Shown one piece after another: positions 34,601 through 45,784 of a stretch of 64,000 nucleotides of DNA. The notes under the pieces were generated by a model, which ran no database searches, was not told the DNA's origin, and was given only the letters and a program-made list of their open reading frames with translations. The translations under genes and the position numbers were made by a program. How positions within the stretch are numbered: the first letter of the stretch is position 1; each line of letters starts with the position of its first letter. Source of the DNA: Lytechinus pictus (taxonomy: Eukaryota; Echinodermata; Echinoidea; Temnopleuroida; Toxopneustidae); NCBI RefSeq assembly GCF_037042905.1, contig NC_087245.1:27468001-27532000 (forward strand). The letters run 5' to 3'.

Positions 34601-37600
34601 TTTTGTCTCACCTGCATAGCAGAGTGAGACTATAGGCGCCGCTTTTCCGACGGCGGCGGCGACGGCGACGGCGGCGGCGGCGTCAACACCAAATCTTAAC
34701 CTGAGGTTAAGTTTTTGAAATGACAGCATAACTTAGAAAGTATATGAACCTAGTTCATGAAACTTGGCCATAAGGTTAATCAAGTATTACTGAACATCCT
34801 GCCTGAGTTTCATGTCACATGACCAAGGTCAAAGGTCATTTAGGGTCAATGAACTTAGACCATGTTGGGGGAATCAACATCAAAATCTTAACCTAAGGTT
34901 AAGTTTTTGAAATGTCATCATAACTTAGAAAATATATGGACCTAGTTCATAAAACTTATACATAAGGTTAATCAAGTGTCACTGAACATCCTGCATGAGT
35001 TTCACGTCACATGACCAAGGTCAAAGGTCATTTAGGGTCAATGAACTTTGGCCAAATTGGGGTATTTGTTGAATTACAGCCATAAATTTGAAAGTGTGTT
35101 GGTCTAGTTCATAAAACTTGGACATAATAGTAATCAAGTATCACTGAACATCCTGTGCGAGTTTCAGGTCACATGATCAAGGTCAAAGGTCATGTAAGGT
35201 CAAAGAACTTTGGCCACGTTGGGGGTATTTGTTGAATTGCCATCATATCTCTATAAGTGTATTGGTCTAGTTCATAAAACGTGGAAATAAGAGTAACCAA
35301 GTATCACTGAACATCTTGTGCGAGTTATAGTAGTTTTCAAAATCAGCACTGCTGCTATATTGAATCGCGTGATGCAGGTGAGACGGCCAGAGGCATTCCA
35401 CTTGTTTTACATTAAACTTGTAAATTATCATTCATGTTAAAAAGGTATGTGTTACTGATGACATTCATTAAATCGATGCCGTTATTATAACACTTTGAAT
35501 AATAACCTTTCTGACATTTCGAACGATTTCATTCATCATAAACCCCCGGGAAGCCAGAACGTATATTCGTTTGTGGGGTAAAGACGAAAAGGACACTTAC
35601 CGGTACATGTCAAAATGAGCATTCTGGTGCAAACAGACATTTGCACATTGAGATTATCATCTGTGTGAAGTAGTTTTGTGTTTAGTGTAATTAAGTTGAG
35701 CAAAGACTTTTTGAAGTGATTTGTGATTGATATATATTTAGGTTTTATTTTTTCCGCGAGAGAGCGGAGCGAGCGATTTTCAAAAGTTATGATGTTGTAA
35801 AATCGATTTTTGGTCAATTATGGCGCTGTTTACTGTTGAATTGAATTTATTTCCGTTAAAAACAAATAACAATACATATAAAATGATACATGTGAATTGA
35901 TAAATGAAAAAAGGGCATGTCCTTTCGAGATATAGCGAGCGCAAATTGCGAGCTCATACTTTTGGACACTTGATGTAATAAGACATGAAAATTACACATT
36001 CCGAGTAGCTTTTGTAACCATGAAAAAGAGACGTATTTGACTATAGAATTAACGCGAGCGCGAAGAGCATGCTGAAAATTTTAATGTACTGACAAGATAA
36101 GGAACCTGTAAAAGACTGCATATAGTGACTCATGTATGAGATAATATCTCACCAATCGAATAATGCGAGCTGAAAATTGTGAAATTCCAACCTGAAAACT
36201 AGACATTCTAAGCATTTTGAAACCAGGAACAGAATGTGCACCTAAGTACTAAACAATTATCAATGCGAGTGCGAATCGCGAGCAAAACCCCCCAGATTTT
36301 CTAACCTATATAATGTTTTTCTTAAAAAAGGTTGTTTCATTTTGAAAAAGGGCACATTTCATTTCGAAAAAGGCATTTTTTCATACGGGGATTTTATTTA
36401 CTCATTTTTTTTTTTTTTTTGGGGGGGGGAGTGCCCCCGGTCCCCTCCCCCCGTTCCGCCGTCCCTGATAACCCCTTATTTCCCCTAAATTTGTAAACAT
36501 TCTATACGAATGAAAGCAATTAATTCCTTAAAGGCTCGCGTACTACGATCTTTTGTAGTATTATGTATAGTTATACTTGAAGACTTTTCAGTGTCTCATA
36601 ATAATAATGTTGCTCGCTTCGTTCACTCGCATGTTAATATGAATGGGTTATCAAACTCAAGTTTATGTCACAATAAAATAATGAAAACAGCCACCCAGAA
36701 GCATAATTCGTACACTTTCATCATAGGTTTGGGCAACGTTTGTATGCCTAATCGGTAGTATAATAAATAGTATAAATAGACCGTAATTTTGTGGTGCCCC
36801 CAAGAAATCAAAAGTATTTGGAAAGTTCAGTTCAATATACATGTATTATCATTCTCCTGTGCATCAAACGCTATTTAAAAGAGCAATATTATTATTATTT
36901 TTCCATAGCTTAGACAAGAACAGTCACCCGAACAAAACGAGCAAATTTTTATTTTTCTTCAAAATTCTAATTTTCAAATCCCTATATTGCAGGACTCGAT
37001 GGCGAGGATATTCAAGTAGTCGGCAACACAGAGAACACGAGAGAGGAGGAGTTAAAACAAATTAGTCTCAGTCTCTATGACTACCAAGAAGAGGTCCTCA
37101 CACCAGCCCTGCAGAGAAAGAACGCCATGGTTGTCCTACCGACGGGGACAGGAAAGACGGAAGTCGCCATCGCTCTAATAGATCGGTTGTTCCTAAACAG
37201 GGGCCCACAGAAAACTGTGTTCGTAGTGAACAAAGTAATAATCATCTCCTTACAATATATTATATCAATCTCACAGACAATGTAAAATTATTGAAGTTGC
37301 ATTATGGATGATGAGGAAAAAAAAACAAGGAATTAGACAAACGTACGTGTCCAAGATATAGCAGGGCATTTTAGCAATCACTTCGCAGAAGTTTTCTATA
37401 ACGCAAGAATCTCTTTTCAAAAGCCCATCATAACAAAGCAGTCTTTGTCTAAACTGCATTGTTGTCCTGGGAGTTTTTCATCAACATTTTTGTCTGACCC
37501 CTTGATTCTGATTGGCTGAGAGGGACTGTTACTATGGTAACTCTCGGATAAATCAGGTTGTCAGATAAAATGTCCGACAAGTCCTTTCATGTAACGCTCC

Positions 37601-40600
37601 CCTGGACTCTGGACAAACGACATATTTGTAATTTTTTGTCCGGACCGAAGCTTTAGATTATGTGCTTGTCCGATCTATTAACTTTCGACGATGAGCTCTA
37701 ATCTGTCAATTGTGTTTTGACGGGCATGTTCAATAGACTCTCATCGTTGCAGAAAGCATCCGCGAAGTGGATGCTAAAATACGCTAATGTCGAAAGATCA
37801 CAAAGACTACGAAAGTAAATATTTTGATTACATTAAATGATTATATTTATAAAAATATCATTACATTATTACATAGCGATTGGTAAACCCATAATTATTC
37901 GTAAATACACACTATCTTTTAGTCTCTTAAAATCAAATAGGAGTGTAGCAAAACGGTGTTACTGATGCGACCATGCTGCGATTTTGGAATCTGAAAGTTG
38001 ATCAAGTTGCATGAAGGCGATACGAGGTCTGAATACCACCGAGGCACACGTGGGGGATGTCAAGGGGGCACATGCTTCGAATGCTACCTACAGGGGGTGC
38101 AAAAAGAGAGAAATGAAAAAGGGAAAGAAATATGCAAAATGGGAAAGTACATGCCTGACCGAAGGTTCAACCAAAGAAGCCATATGCGTCATAAATTTGA
38201 AGGGACACAATCAAATTTTTTGATGAATTTTGACCCAATATTCAGAAAAAGATATCATATTTCACCTTTCTCTTTTCTCTTTTATTCTCAGTCATGATTT
38301 TTTTAATTATTATTTTTATTTTTTATTATTTTTTTTTTTTTGGGGGGGGGAGGGGGAGCCCCAAGCCCCCCATACGCCACTGTTGCTGTTGATATGAGCA
38401 AACCATTAACATGTTATCAAACTCTCTTCTTGGTATACAGGTTCCTTTAGTGAAGCAACAGAAGGACAGATGTCTGAAATACTTGGAAGGAAAATGCATG
38501 GTCGCTGGGGCAAGCGGCGAGGAGTTAAACCATGTGCCGTTAGACATCATCATAAAAAACAACGACATCGTCGTCCTAACGGCACAGGTGCTCGTCAACG
38601 CCCTAAAAGACGAGAACATTCAGCTTACACTCTCCGACATCGCACTCCTTATTCTTGATGAATGTCATCACTGCCAGGTAATCTTACTTTATTTGTTACT
38701 TCCCTAAGTTCTTAGGATCTGATGATAGATGATTAAAATTCTCACGGGGAGTCTTTATTCCTATTTTTCTGATCTTTCCTCCTGATCATAACTATGAAAA
38801 AATAAGTATTTCTAAGTATTTCTCAATTGTTAAACATACATATATGTTGGTTGTTTTAAATTATTATTTGATAAAATGTATTTGGTTTTACCTTAGTATT
38901 TAGCCTAAAATCTCAACTAATTATTTCTCAATTGTTATACATACATGTATTGTATGTTGGTTGGTTTAATCATTTGATAAAATGTATTTGGTTTTAGCTT
39001 AGTATTTAGCCTAAAATGAATAGAGTTTTCTATTTTTGGTGACATACTCGCAATAATGGAGAAAGCGGAAACTTTTTTTAATGGCTATCAACGAATACAT
39101 ATGTTTTCTAATGTCACTGAGATTTTGATATGGCTGTTTAAAAATGATTGTGTTTTTTATTTCTTGTTACAGAAATCCAATCCTTATAATGTTCTGATGG
39201 CGTTGTACAGAGATCTTAAACTCAATTTCCCTAGAAGGCCAAGACCACAGGTAATAAAGTATTTGTTATTATCACAAATAGCACTGGCCAAATTAAATAT
39301 ATATAGGCCAACCTATTATTTACCTTGAGTATGAAAACGAAAGATAATGATACTGAAAGTCAATGGGTCAACGCATTTTTGACAGTGATGATATATTCGT
39401 CAAATTTTCGTGGCTTATAATATACATGTATAATGGCTAATATATTTTTAATGAGCATGCTAGTTGTACCATTCTCCATCTGATTGCTGAGCGCAAAGCT
39501 ATAAGGCAGAGCATTCCATTTTTTCTTAAGTTTTTTTTTCTTGAGTCTGCGATCCCGGCCGGTCTGGCCGTGGTCGAACCTACGACCTCCCGCCAGTGGC
39601 GTACCAAGGATTTTCCAAGGGGGGGGGGGGGCAAATTCGTCCACCAAAAATTAGACAAGCAAAAAAAAAAAGAAAAGGTCTTCAACCACAAATAAAGGAT
39701 TTCGTACCAGAAAAAATTTTTACAAGCAAAAAAAAAAAAAAAAAGGTCTTCAAGTTCAAAGGAGCGTGCCACTTGTGGCTCGTCAGGGATCAGTTGTGAC
39801 TCGTCAGGGGGGGGGGCAGTCTGCCCCCTCTGCCCCCCCCCCCCGTAGGTACGCTAATGCTCCCGCCCATGAGGCGGGCGCTCTAACCATGGAACTATTA
39901 ATAGCTCCATGCTCTAACATTGATCTATGTCCGGTATTTGAGTTGTCCTTTATCTGATCATGATGTCCCCCAAGTTGCCAACGTAATCTCTCTATAATTA
40001 TTTCAAGATTCTTGGCCTGACAGCGTCCCCTGGTGTAGGTAATTCGAAGAATACCGCCCAAGCTGTGGAATACATCACTAAGCTATGTGCTAACCTAGAC
40101 TGTAGAATATCAAGACCAATCAATTACACTCGTAAGCTCGGTAACAAGAAAAACTCGCCCGAGGAGAGTAAGTTTACCACATTCTCATTAAAATAATTTT
40201 GTTTTGTTTTATATATTTTCCATATGAAATTAAAGTACAGCGTACATAATTAAACAGTTACAAATGCGAGTATTAACATGATATAAATACTTATAAAGAA
40301 AGTATATTTGCAAGAGATTGAATTGTTAACGTTTCATCGTAACTGAATATTTCAAGGCAATACGAGCATGACGAAAAACGAGTGCATCTCATTCCAGACC
40401 TTTTCGTGACACCGGACCTTTTCGCAAGTAAGAAAATACATTACTTGCAAAGTTAATTGGAGATGAAGTTCGTTAAAAAATCAAATGGGTTCAATGAGCA
40501 TTTAATCTCCTAACGATTGCATCAAATTTAGAATTCATGCATTAATTTCTTTTCATTTTACAGTCCAGAAAATAGTGAAAGGAAGATCACTAGAAGATGG

Positions 40601-43600
40601 CTACTTTCGTGAGATCAGTGTCATCATGGAACGCATAGAAGATAGAATCAAACATGTGGAAGGTAATCCCTTCATTCCCCCAACACACTCCCACTCAAGC
40701 ATGCACACAACTCACACACTCACCTATTTTTTTTCAACCTATTTTTTGTTTTATGTTGTGCACGCACCCACCCACCCACGCACACCCACACACAAACGGA
40801 TCGCCCTCCCAATCACATCGTACACACACATTTTGTAGATTAAACGCAATTTTCAGTAAAAAGCTACTTTATTGGCATTTCTCTAGTCACATTTTGATAT
40901 AGACTTTTTTTTAAGTCAAGGAAATTGAAAAAAAAAATACAACGGGGGGGGGGGGATTTGTATATTGTTTGGCGCCTGTTACTTTTATCAGATGGTGGTC
41001 TGATTTTTGATAGAACATTACACTTTTACGATCGTGCTCTTTACGATAAACTTGCACCTACACCCGTATAACTCTTTCCAATATTTGTGCAAGTAATCTT
41101 CACTTAAAAATAAGTGGTTCTCACTCAAGCGGTAAGATTTGGCATATAGTCATAGGCTTCCCTCTACAAAATGTATAAATGTGGAAAAAGCTTCAGGATA
41201 TTCCAAATTCAATATGATTTTTTTCCCCACACCTTTTCATATGTAGAAGCATGTAACTTTTAGAATCTTATCCGCGGTATTTACCCTTTTACAGCCGTAG
41301 CTAAACAATATAGTTGTGAATACAAATGCTGATATTCTTTCACAGCCGGGAGGACACTGGTAGAGGAAAATGATGAATTCACTAAGATGGCATCCCGCCG
41401 GGGTACACAAGGATATGAACAGAATGTTGTCAATTTGAGGAAGAAAATTCAACAGGAGGTGGAGGACGAGGATGACAGGAGAGAGCTAATGACTTGTGTT
41501 AATTATTTGAGGGTAAGTGATAAATTTTAATTGTTTCTTTTAATGGTATCTGTTTCTAACAGGGACTGTGGAACCGGGGTGGGGGCCGTTTGACAAAACG
41601 TAGAAATAAAAAATGATAATAGCTGGATTTATAAAGCGCTTTTTTCCTGAGGATACAAAGCGCTGCTATTATTGTTACCCCGGCTTTAGCTCGAGCTACT
41701 GTCACCGGCACTCAGTGCATGCAAGGAATGAATCCTGCCGCATACCCATTCACCCTAGTAGTTTCAAAATTCTTCCGCGGCTTTTGTCTTCCAAAACTAG
41801 AATGTTGAGAAAAAATATTATCAAATATATAAATATGGGTATGTAATGATTTATTTGTAGGTACTTTTGCAATGCGGCCGATAACAATGATGATTATAAT
41901 GGTTTGCATGTGGAACTCAAAGCAACAGACCGTATTGGAATATTATAACTTGTTGATATACCAAGTTCAGATAGAGCCATCTGATGAAAATATCGAATAG
42001 AGCGTAAGTGTAAAATTGGTTTACATGAAAGAATGAAATTCACTATTTAACAACAAATATATAAAGATATTATTAATTCATTATGTATGTCAAATAAAGA
42101 AAATATATAGAAATAGATATTAGTTCAAGCAAAATAAACGTATAGACATAGATAATAATCTCCAAGATTACGAATTATGGTTTTTTTGTTTAAGCAATAC
42201 AACAATAGCTTATTCGTGAACCGCGATGCGAGGACGTCCGATGCTATCGCCTACATGGAAGCGTATATCAGCGAGGAGGAGATAAGTAACCCTTCTGGTC
42301 CGGTCGATATGATACTCAAGAAGATGTTCAGAGGTGCGTCCCTTGAATTTGACACTCATGTTTAAGAACAATGCAGAGAAATTTGTTTTTTTGCTGATCA
42401 CTCATATAAAAATATATTTTTTCAGCAGTTCAGTAGGCCTACTATTCAGTGTTCAAATATCACGGAAATACCAGTTTTAATAAATGTGATCAAATCATTA
42501 TATTTTCAATCGTAATTTTGTACTGGGGATAGAAAGTTCCTTCGGTACTCGTATAAATTTCATCAATTATCAATAAAATCTCCAGTAATCATGGTAATGT
42601 CCTTTCTTTTCTTTAAAACATGAATTCCATGAACATTGTTTGAAAATTCCATTTGCTTATAGGAGGTCAATCCGTTTAATATTGTTTTCTTAATATGAAT
42701 GAATGTAAAACTAGTTCGTGGGGCAAGCCTTTGGAAATCAATAAAATCTGAATGCTTGTTTTACTCCATCAAATCTTGTTTTATTAAAGTCGGCTATTTT
42801 GCCATTTCTCTTTTTTTTTTACCTTGAATACACAGATAAGCTTGACAATTTGAACAGAATTGCCAATCTGCATGTCAATAGTGTCAATCCTGTATTGAAT
42901 GAGCTTGGGAATCAGTTAAAGAAGGAGTATAAGAAGAATGCAGAGTCCCTTAGCATCATCTTTACAAGGACAAGAGAATCAGCCAAGGCTTTGGTCAAGT
43001 GGCTGAATGAAGACCCTGAGCTTGGGCATCTGAATGCTGACTTACTGATTGGGAGCGGCAATCAAGGTAATGTTTTCTGGTTGTTATCTTTTGGACATTT
43101 GGTCATCGTATTGAAGATCAAGTATGCGAGTTAAAAAAAAGTCACTGGAAGGATAAAGAGAAAAACGATAACAGCCTTCCAGTTATTTCAAATTTATAGC
43201 GTAAAAAAAAGAAAGTTATCAGCTAAGTTGTGAAATAATGAAAAGCCGTAAAGTGTCGTTTCATGACCGCATTTTGACCAGTTTGACAGCAGTGAGCAAC
43301 TTGCTGTTTTGTAGCCCTTTTGAAACTCCGGCGAGAAAATGGCAAGTTTGGTTTAGATTCATCTATATACTATACGATAATGCTCGAGTATACAATACAG
43401 TTACAAAAGATAAAAGTTTCTCCATTTGATTTTCTCTGTAGGCTGTTAGTACATGAAGCGGCTACGAAACAACACAATTGTCCATTTTGCTCACTGTGAA
43501 GTTCTATGCTGGGAATACAAAACTGAGTTATGGATTGAAGAATTCATGGCTGTAACATGCTTTGATTCATAATCTAGGTATGACGTCAACAGAACAGAAC

Positions 43601-45784
43601 AGGAATCTGCAGTTGTTCAAGGATAAGAAATACAAGATCATGGTTGCCACGTCGGTCGCAGAAGAAGGTCTGGACATCACAGACTGTAACATGGTTTTCA
43701 GATACAACTACGTCACCAGCGACATTGGCCATGTTCAGACTAAAGGTAGAAATTAGTCGTCTGATTCTTTACAAGACAAGTCAGTGTTCGTGATCAAATG
43801 ATATAGAGAGCGACAACAAACCCACATTTATTGTTAATATCAAATTCTATAATAAAAAATGTATCAATTGTATATACAAGTCAATGTAACTTTTAAATAA
43901 GGTTCCTTTAATTCATTTCAAATCAATGGTGGATAGTCTCGCATAGAGATGATAAAATTAATAATAATGATAATAATAATGATAATTATAATAATAACAT
44001 TTATAATAGCGCTTATCACATTGTGTCTCTAAGTGCTTTACATGTACATATTTACATGTACATATCCAATGAAAACTGAGGGCTGGCAGAAACGATTTGT
44101 GAAGAAATTGACTCTTGAATGTGCCATAACCGTATTAATTACAGCGCCAGAGAAACAAGAAGCACACGGGTCATCCCATTCTTACGAAAGATCGTTGTTC
44201 ATTCATTCAAGATTTATTAATTCTATTCGATAAAAAGATACAATTCACACATACAAATGTACAAATTTACAAGATTTACATATGCATACAAATTTACAAG
44301 ATTTACATTTGAATACAATACAATTTATACAAACACAGAAATGGTATTGATTTCACATATTCAGAAAAAATCAAATGGAAATTGGTCACTGCAAAAGTAC
44401 AAAAGGGGACTTGAACTTGTCAAGGCTGTGTCCCAAACTGGAATTAAACATTGTTGCAATGGATTGTTTAAGGTAAATAATTATTCTATAAATGTTTAAC
44501 ATTATTAAACATATCAATTTCATGCGCAACTTGGTTTTTACATTGAAAAATTAAAATCTTCATTTTGATGCGTAAACTGTTTGTACCATACAGGGACTAA
44601 ATACGATTTTTTTTTAATGTTGGGGCAAATAAATGGGAACTTCGGATTCCGTTTTTATTTTCTGGGACGCACTGTATAAAAGTTAATCTACGCATATCTT
44701 ACTATTTTTGAAGGTCGAAGCCGAGCCAAATACAACGGGAAAATCGTCGTCATTGTGAATTCAGATCTTCAGCTTCAAGACCGTGAACTTAAGAATATCA
44801 TAAGGGTGAAGATGAGCGAACAAGCTATCAAAAACGTCGCCGATGCCGCTCTCAATGATGCAAAAGCCTTTGAAGATAAAGTAAGCACGACGATCGCAAA
44901 GACAGGGAATATTATTAAAAGTCAGTTTGGTCTAAGAGTAAGAATATTAAAAGAAAGATAAACACTCTCGTAAGTGAACTTTTTTTTCCGAAATACCTCT
45001 CTGCGTCAGTGAAGTACGAGGAGCATAACATAAAATAAAGATACGCTGTCGCATACAAATCTGATATCGTACTGTTACAGTTATTAAACCTGTGTATAGC
45101 TTTGCATTCAGTTCGATAATTACCATAAATATAAACGGGGAATATAATGTAACGGTTCTCTTTTTACCCAAACGCGATGAAGTACGATCTGATACTTGAT
45201 TTGACGCATTTTTCCCTTTTTTTCTTCAGATTGCTTTGGTACAGAAGAAAGATCAGAAAGAGCGACAACGGGAAAAGGAACTTGCACGAGCCAACAAGGC
45301 AAAGAAAGTAGAGAGAACAGGCATTGTCCTCCATTGCATCAAGTGCTTTCAAGAAGCCTGTTCTCTGGATGACATCAGGTGCATCAAAAACCAGCATCAT
45401 GTGGTTATGAACGACCTCTTCCGAGGAAAGATTCAGCTTGTTGATCTGAAGAAGCAGCCTCTGATCGACGAATTCAAACACCAGCAGAAGATCCATTGTG
45501 GCAACTGCCAGCATAAATGGGGCTCCATGGTGGTGTACCAACAAGAAGAGCTTCCGTTGATCGCTGTCAAGAACTTTACACTGAAAGATGGAAACGGCAG
45601 GAAATTGTTTCCCAAATCCTGGAAGGAAGTACCTTTCGTGGTCCACGCTATAGATATCAATGATCTGGGTAAGCAGAACAACGAAGGTGCAGTTGCTGAC
45701 CCAGAAGTTGTCCAGGAGAACGGAGAGATCGAAGAAGACGATGGCCCCATCGAATTCTCTAACATCATGCAGGTTGACGACTAG
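27077..45784 (+). CDS. RIG-I-like receptor: CARD region, DECH helicase, Zn C-terminal domain
   Basis: Cytosolic sensor of foreign dsRNA, a DExD/H ATPase of the RIG-I/MDA5/LGP2 family. Exons: 27077..27254, 31295..31438, 32610..32791, 34043..34238, 36993..37234, 38441..38677, 39173..39250, 40008..40167, 40564..40662, 41346..41512, 42195..42333, 42836..43066, 43578..43745, 44714..44880, 45230..45784. All borders are GT-AG with matching phases, giving 980 residues (RIG-I 925, MDA5 1025). Residues 1-233 form a death-fold region; exon 4 has a CARD-like helix pair ([21 protein letters not shown]). Helicase motifs: PTGTGKT 283-289, DECH 387-390, TAS 424-426, [12 protein letters not shown] 707-718, QTKGRSR 738-744. 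Zinc cysteines are 832, 835, 886 and 889. An acidic tail follows. The ATG is the first Met after an in-frame TAA at 27065. The CTD looks more like MDA5/LGP2 than RIG-I. Confidence 0.94.
27795..30219 (-). mobile_element. hAT-like element with a nested DR1 element (TSD GATATCCT)
   Basis: It lies in intron 1 of the receptor gene. Ends CAACCGCGTAGCCAGG and CCTGGCTACGCGCCTG are inverted. The octamer GATATCCT flanks it at 27787-27794 and 30220-30227. It is the inverse-orientation copy of the element at 14,300. It is about 1 kb longer only because a DR1-array element (28,525..29,513) sits inside it. No transposase was seen. Shared blocks include GCGCGAAGCGCGAAGCTTTT-like palindromes and the polypurine tract. 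Confidence 0.9.
28525..29513 (+). mobile_element. DR1-array element, copy 3 (nested in the hAT-like element)
   Basis: From TTTTGTCTCACCTGCATAGC to GCATTCCACTTG. A GGC/GAC triplet run of about 60 bp lies near the left end. Four perfect AGGTCAAAGGTCA motifs follow in tandem units, near 28,770, 28,960, 29,127 and 29,289. The other copy of the host element, at 14,300, has no insert at the equivalent point (near 14,993), which gives the empty site. No long target duplication is visible in this copy. Confidence 0.9.
30341..31270. other. Receptor intron 1, unassigned sequence
   Basis: It contains G-runs at about 30,350 and 30,598 and a stretch (30,690-30,900) with AAATCGCGCTTCGCACTCGC and CAGCTCGAGCTTTG, recalling the interior of the hAT-like elements at 20,592. 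No exon or complete element could be defined. Confidence 0.4.
31552..31645. repeat. Trinucleotide microsatellites (ATT/ATC then AGT)
   Basis: An ATT and ATC run is followed by an AGT run within receptor intron 2, about 110 bp after exon 2. Confidence 0.9.
31962..32565. mobile_element. Degenerate AAGTCCACCCC-family MITE next to receptor exon 3
   Basis: Its right end GGGTGGACTTGTCTTGTCC and left part GTCAATTCCACCACA are decayed forms of the termini at 25,486. Internal blocks TTGAATTATACAATATTTCG and ATACATCCGCTTTCGATGAA match the family. It ends about 45 bp before the inferred acceptor of exon 3. Confidence 0.7.
32894..33710. mobile_element. TA-flanked long-TIR element (CAGTGCGTCCCA)
   Basis: It lies in receptor intron 3. 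The left arm starts CAGTGCGTCCCA and runs through TTTATCATAACTTAATC. The right arm is its inverse, ending TGGGACGCACTG. The inverted arms extend over about 350 bp or more, including TCATTCACGCATGA and its mirror. TA flanks both ends. Terminal sequence and TA target suggest a Tc1/mariner-type non-autonomous element. A solo end is at 44,640. Confidence 0.87.
34600..35406 (+). mobile_element. DR1-array element, copy 4 (receptor intron 4)
   Basis: From TTTTGTCTCACCTGCATAGC to GCATTCCACTTGTT. It has three perfect AGGTCAAAGGTCA motifs, one tandem unit fewer than copies 3 and 5, and a shorter GGC/GAC run. Non-coding. Confidence 0.9.
35745..36470. mobile_element. Probable hAT-like relative with GCGAGCGCGAA units
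   Basis: Several units of about 100 bp carry GCGAGCGCGAAGAGCATGCT or ATAATGCGAGCTGAAAATTG, as in the elements at 20,592 and 21,469. It ends in a T-run/G-run junction and CCGTTCCGCCGTCCCTG. No left inverted end or target duplication was identified, so the limits are approximate. In receptor intron 4. Confidence 0.5.
37469..37602 (+). mobile_element. Small MITE, GTCGGACAAG family
   Basis: Starts GGGAGTTTTTCATCAACATT and ends CCTTTCATGTAACGCTCCCC. A short interior deletion is evident relative to 17,493 (the GACAAGTTGTCAGATC part is missing). In receptor intron 5. Confidence 0.77.
37603..38328. other. Receptor intron 5, nothing assigned
   Basis: No exon-like segment lies between the two helicase exons. 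The interval at 37,998-38,300 is open in two frames but has no recognisable protein. Confidence 0.4.
38329..38385. mobile_element. Solo hAT-like right end
   Basis: A T-run joins a G-run and then GAGCCCCAAGCCCCCC and CATACGCCACTG, the CAGTGGCGTA terminus in reverse. No matching left end was found in the intron. Confidence 0.5.
38678..39172. repeat. Receptor intron 6 with a short tandem duplication
   Basis: A block of about 120 bp containing GATAAAATGTATTTGGTTTT, AGTATTTAGCCTAAAAT and TTTCTCAATTGTTA.ACATAC occurs twice (about 38,820-38,910 and 38,930-39,020). No coding sequence. Confidence 0.7.
39540..39910 (-). mobile_element. tRNA-derived SINE interrupted by a MITE
   Basis: Read on the minus strand, the head is CCATGGTTAGAGCGCCCGCC (A-box region TGGTTAGAGCG) with a stem-loop CCCGCCTCATGGGCGGG. 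After the insertion it resumes with GGGAGGTCGTAGGTTCGACC (B box GGTTCGACC). Removing the insertion restores a tRNA-like spacing. A body with CCAGACCGGCCGGGATCGCA follows. It is a different family from the SINE at 5,478. In receptor intron 7. Confidence 0.82.
39595..39859. mobile_element. hAT-like MITE inserted in the SINE
   Basis: Ends (C)AGTGGCGTACC and GGTACGCTAATG are inverted. The octamer CTCCCGCC is repeated at 39587-39594 and 39860-39867. One base of the left end is ambiguous between duplication and element. The interior has two tandem AAAGGTCTTCAA blocks, A-runs and G-runs, and no coding sequence. Confidence 0.87.
40663..41345. other. Receptor intron 9
   Basis: A CA/CCCA-rich simple stretch lies at 40,680-40,830 and a G-run at 40,945. 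No exon or element was recognised. Confidence 0.45.
41610..41760 (-). mobile_element. SINE 3' fragment
   Basis: The minus strand shows the body and tail of the SINE at 5,478 (GCAGGATTCATTCCTTGCAT, CTCGAGCTAAAGCCGGGGTA, GCGCTTTATAAATCCAGC). The polymerase III promoter half is absent. In receptor intron 10. Confidence 0.75.
43960..44055 (-). mobile_element. SINE tail fragment
   Basis: A short segment, AATAATAA-rich then AGCGCTTATCACATTGTGTC and AAGTGCTTTACA, looks like the 3' tail of a tRNA-derived SINE in receptor intron 13. Only the tail is present. Confidence 0.5.
44640..44686. mobile_element. Solo end of the CAGTGCGTCCCA element
   Basis: CGGATTCCGTTTTTATTTTC then TGGGACGCACTGTATA, matching the right end of the element at 32,894. 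It lies about 30 bp before the acceptor of receptor exon 14. Confidence 0.7.
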
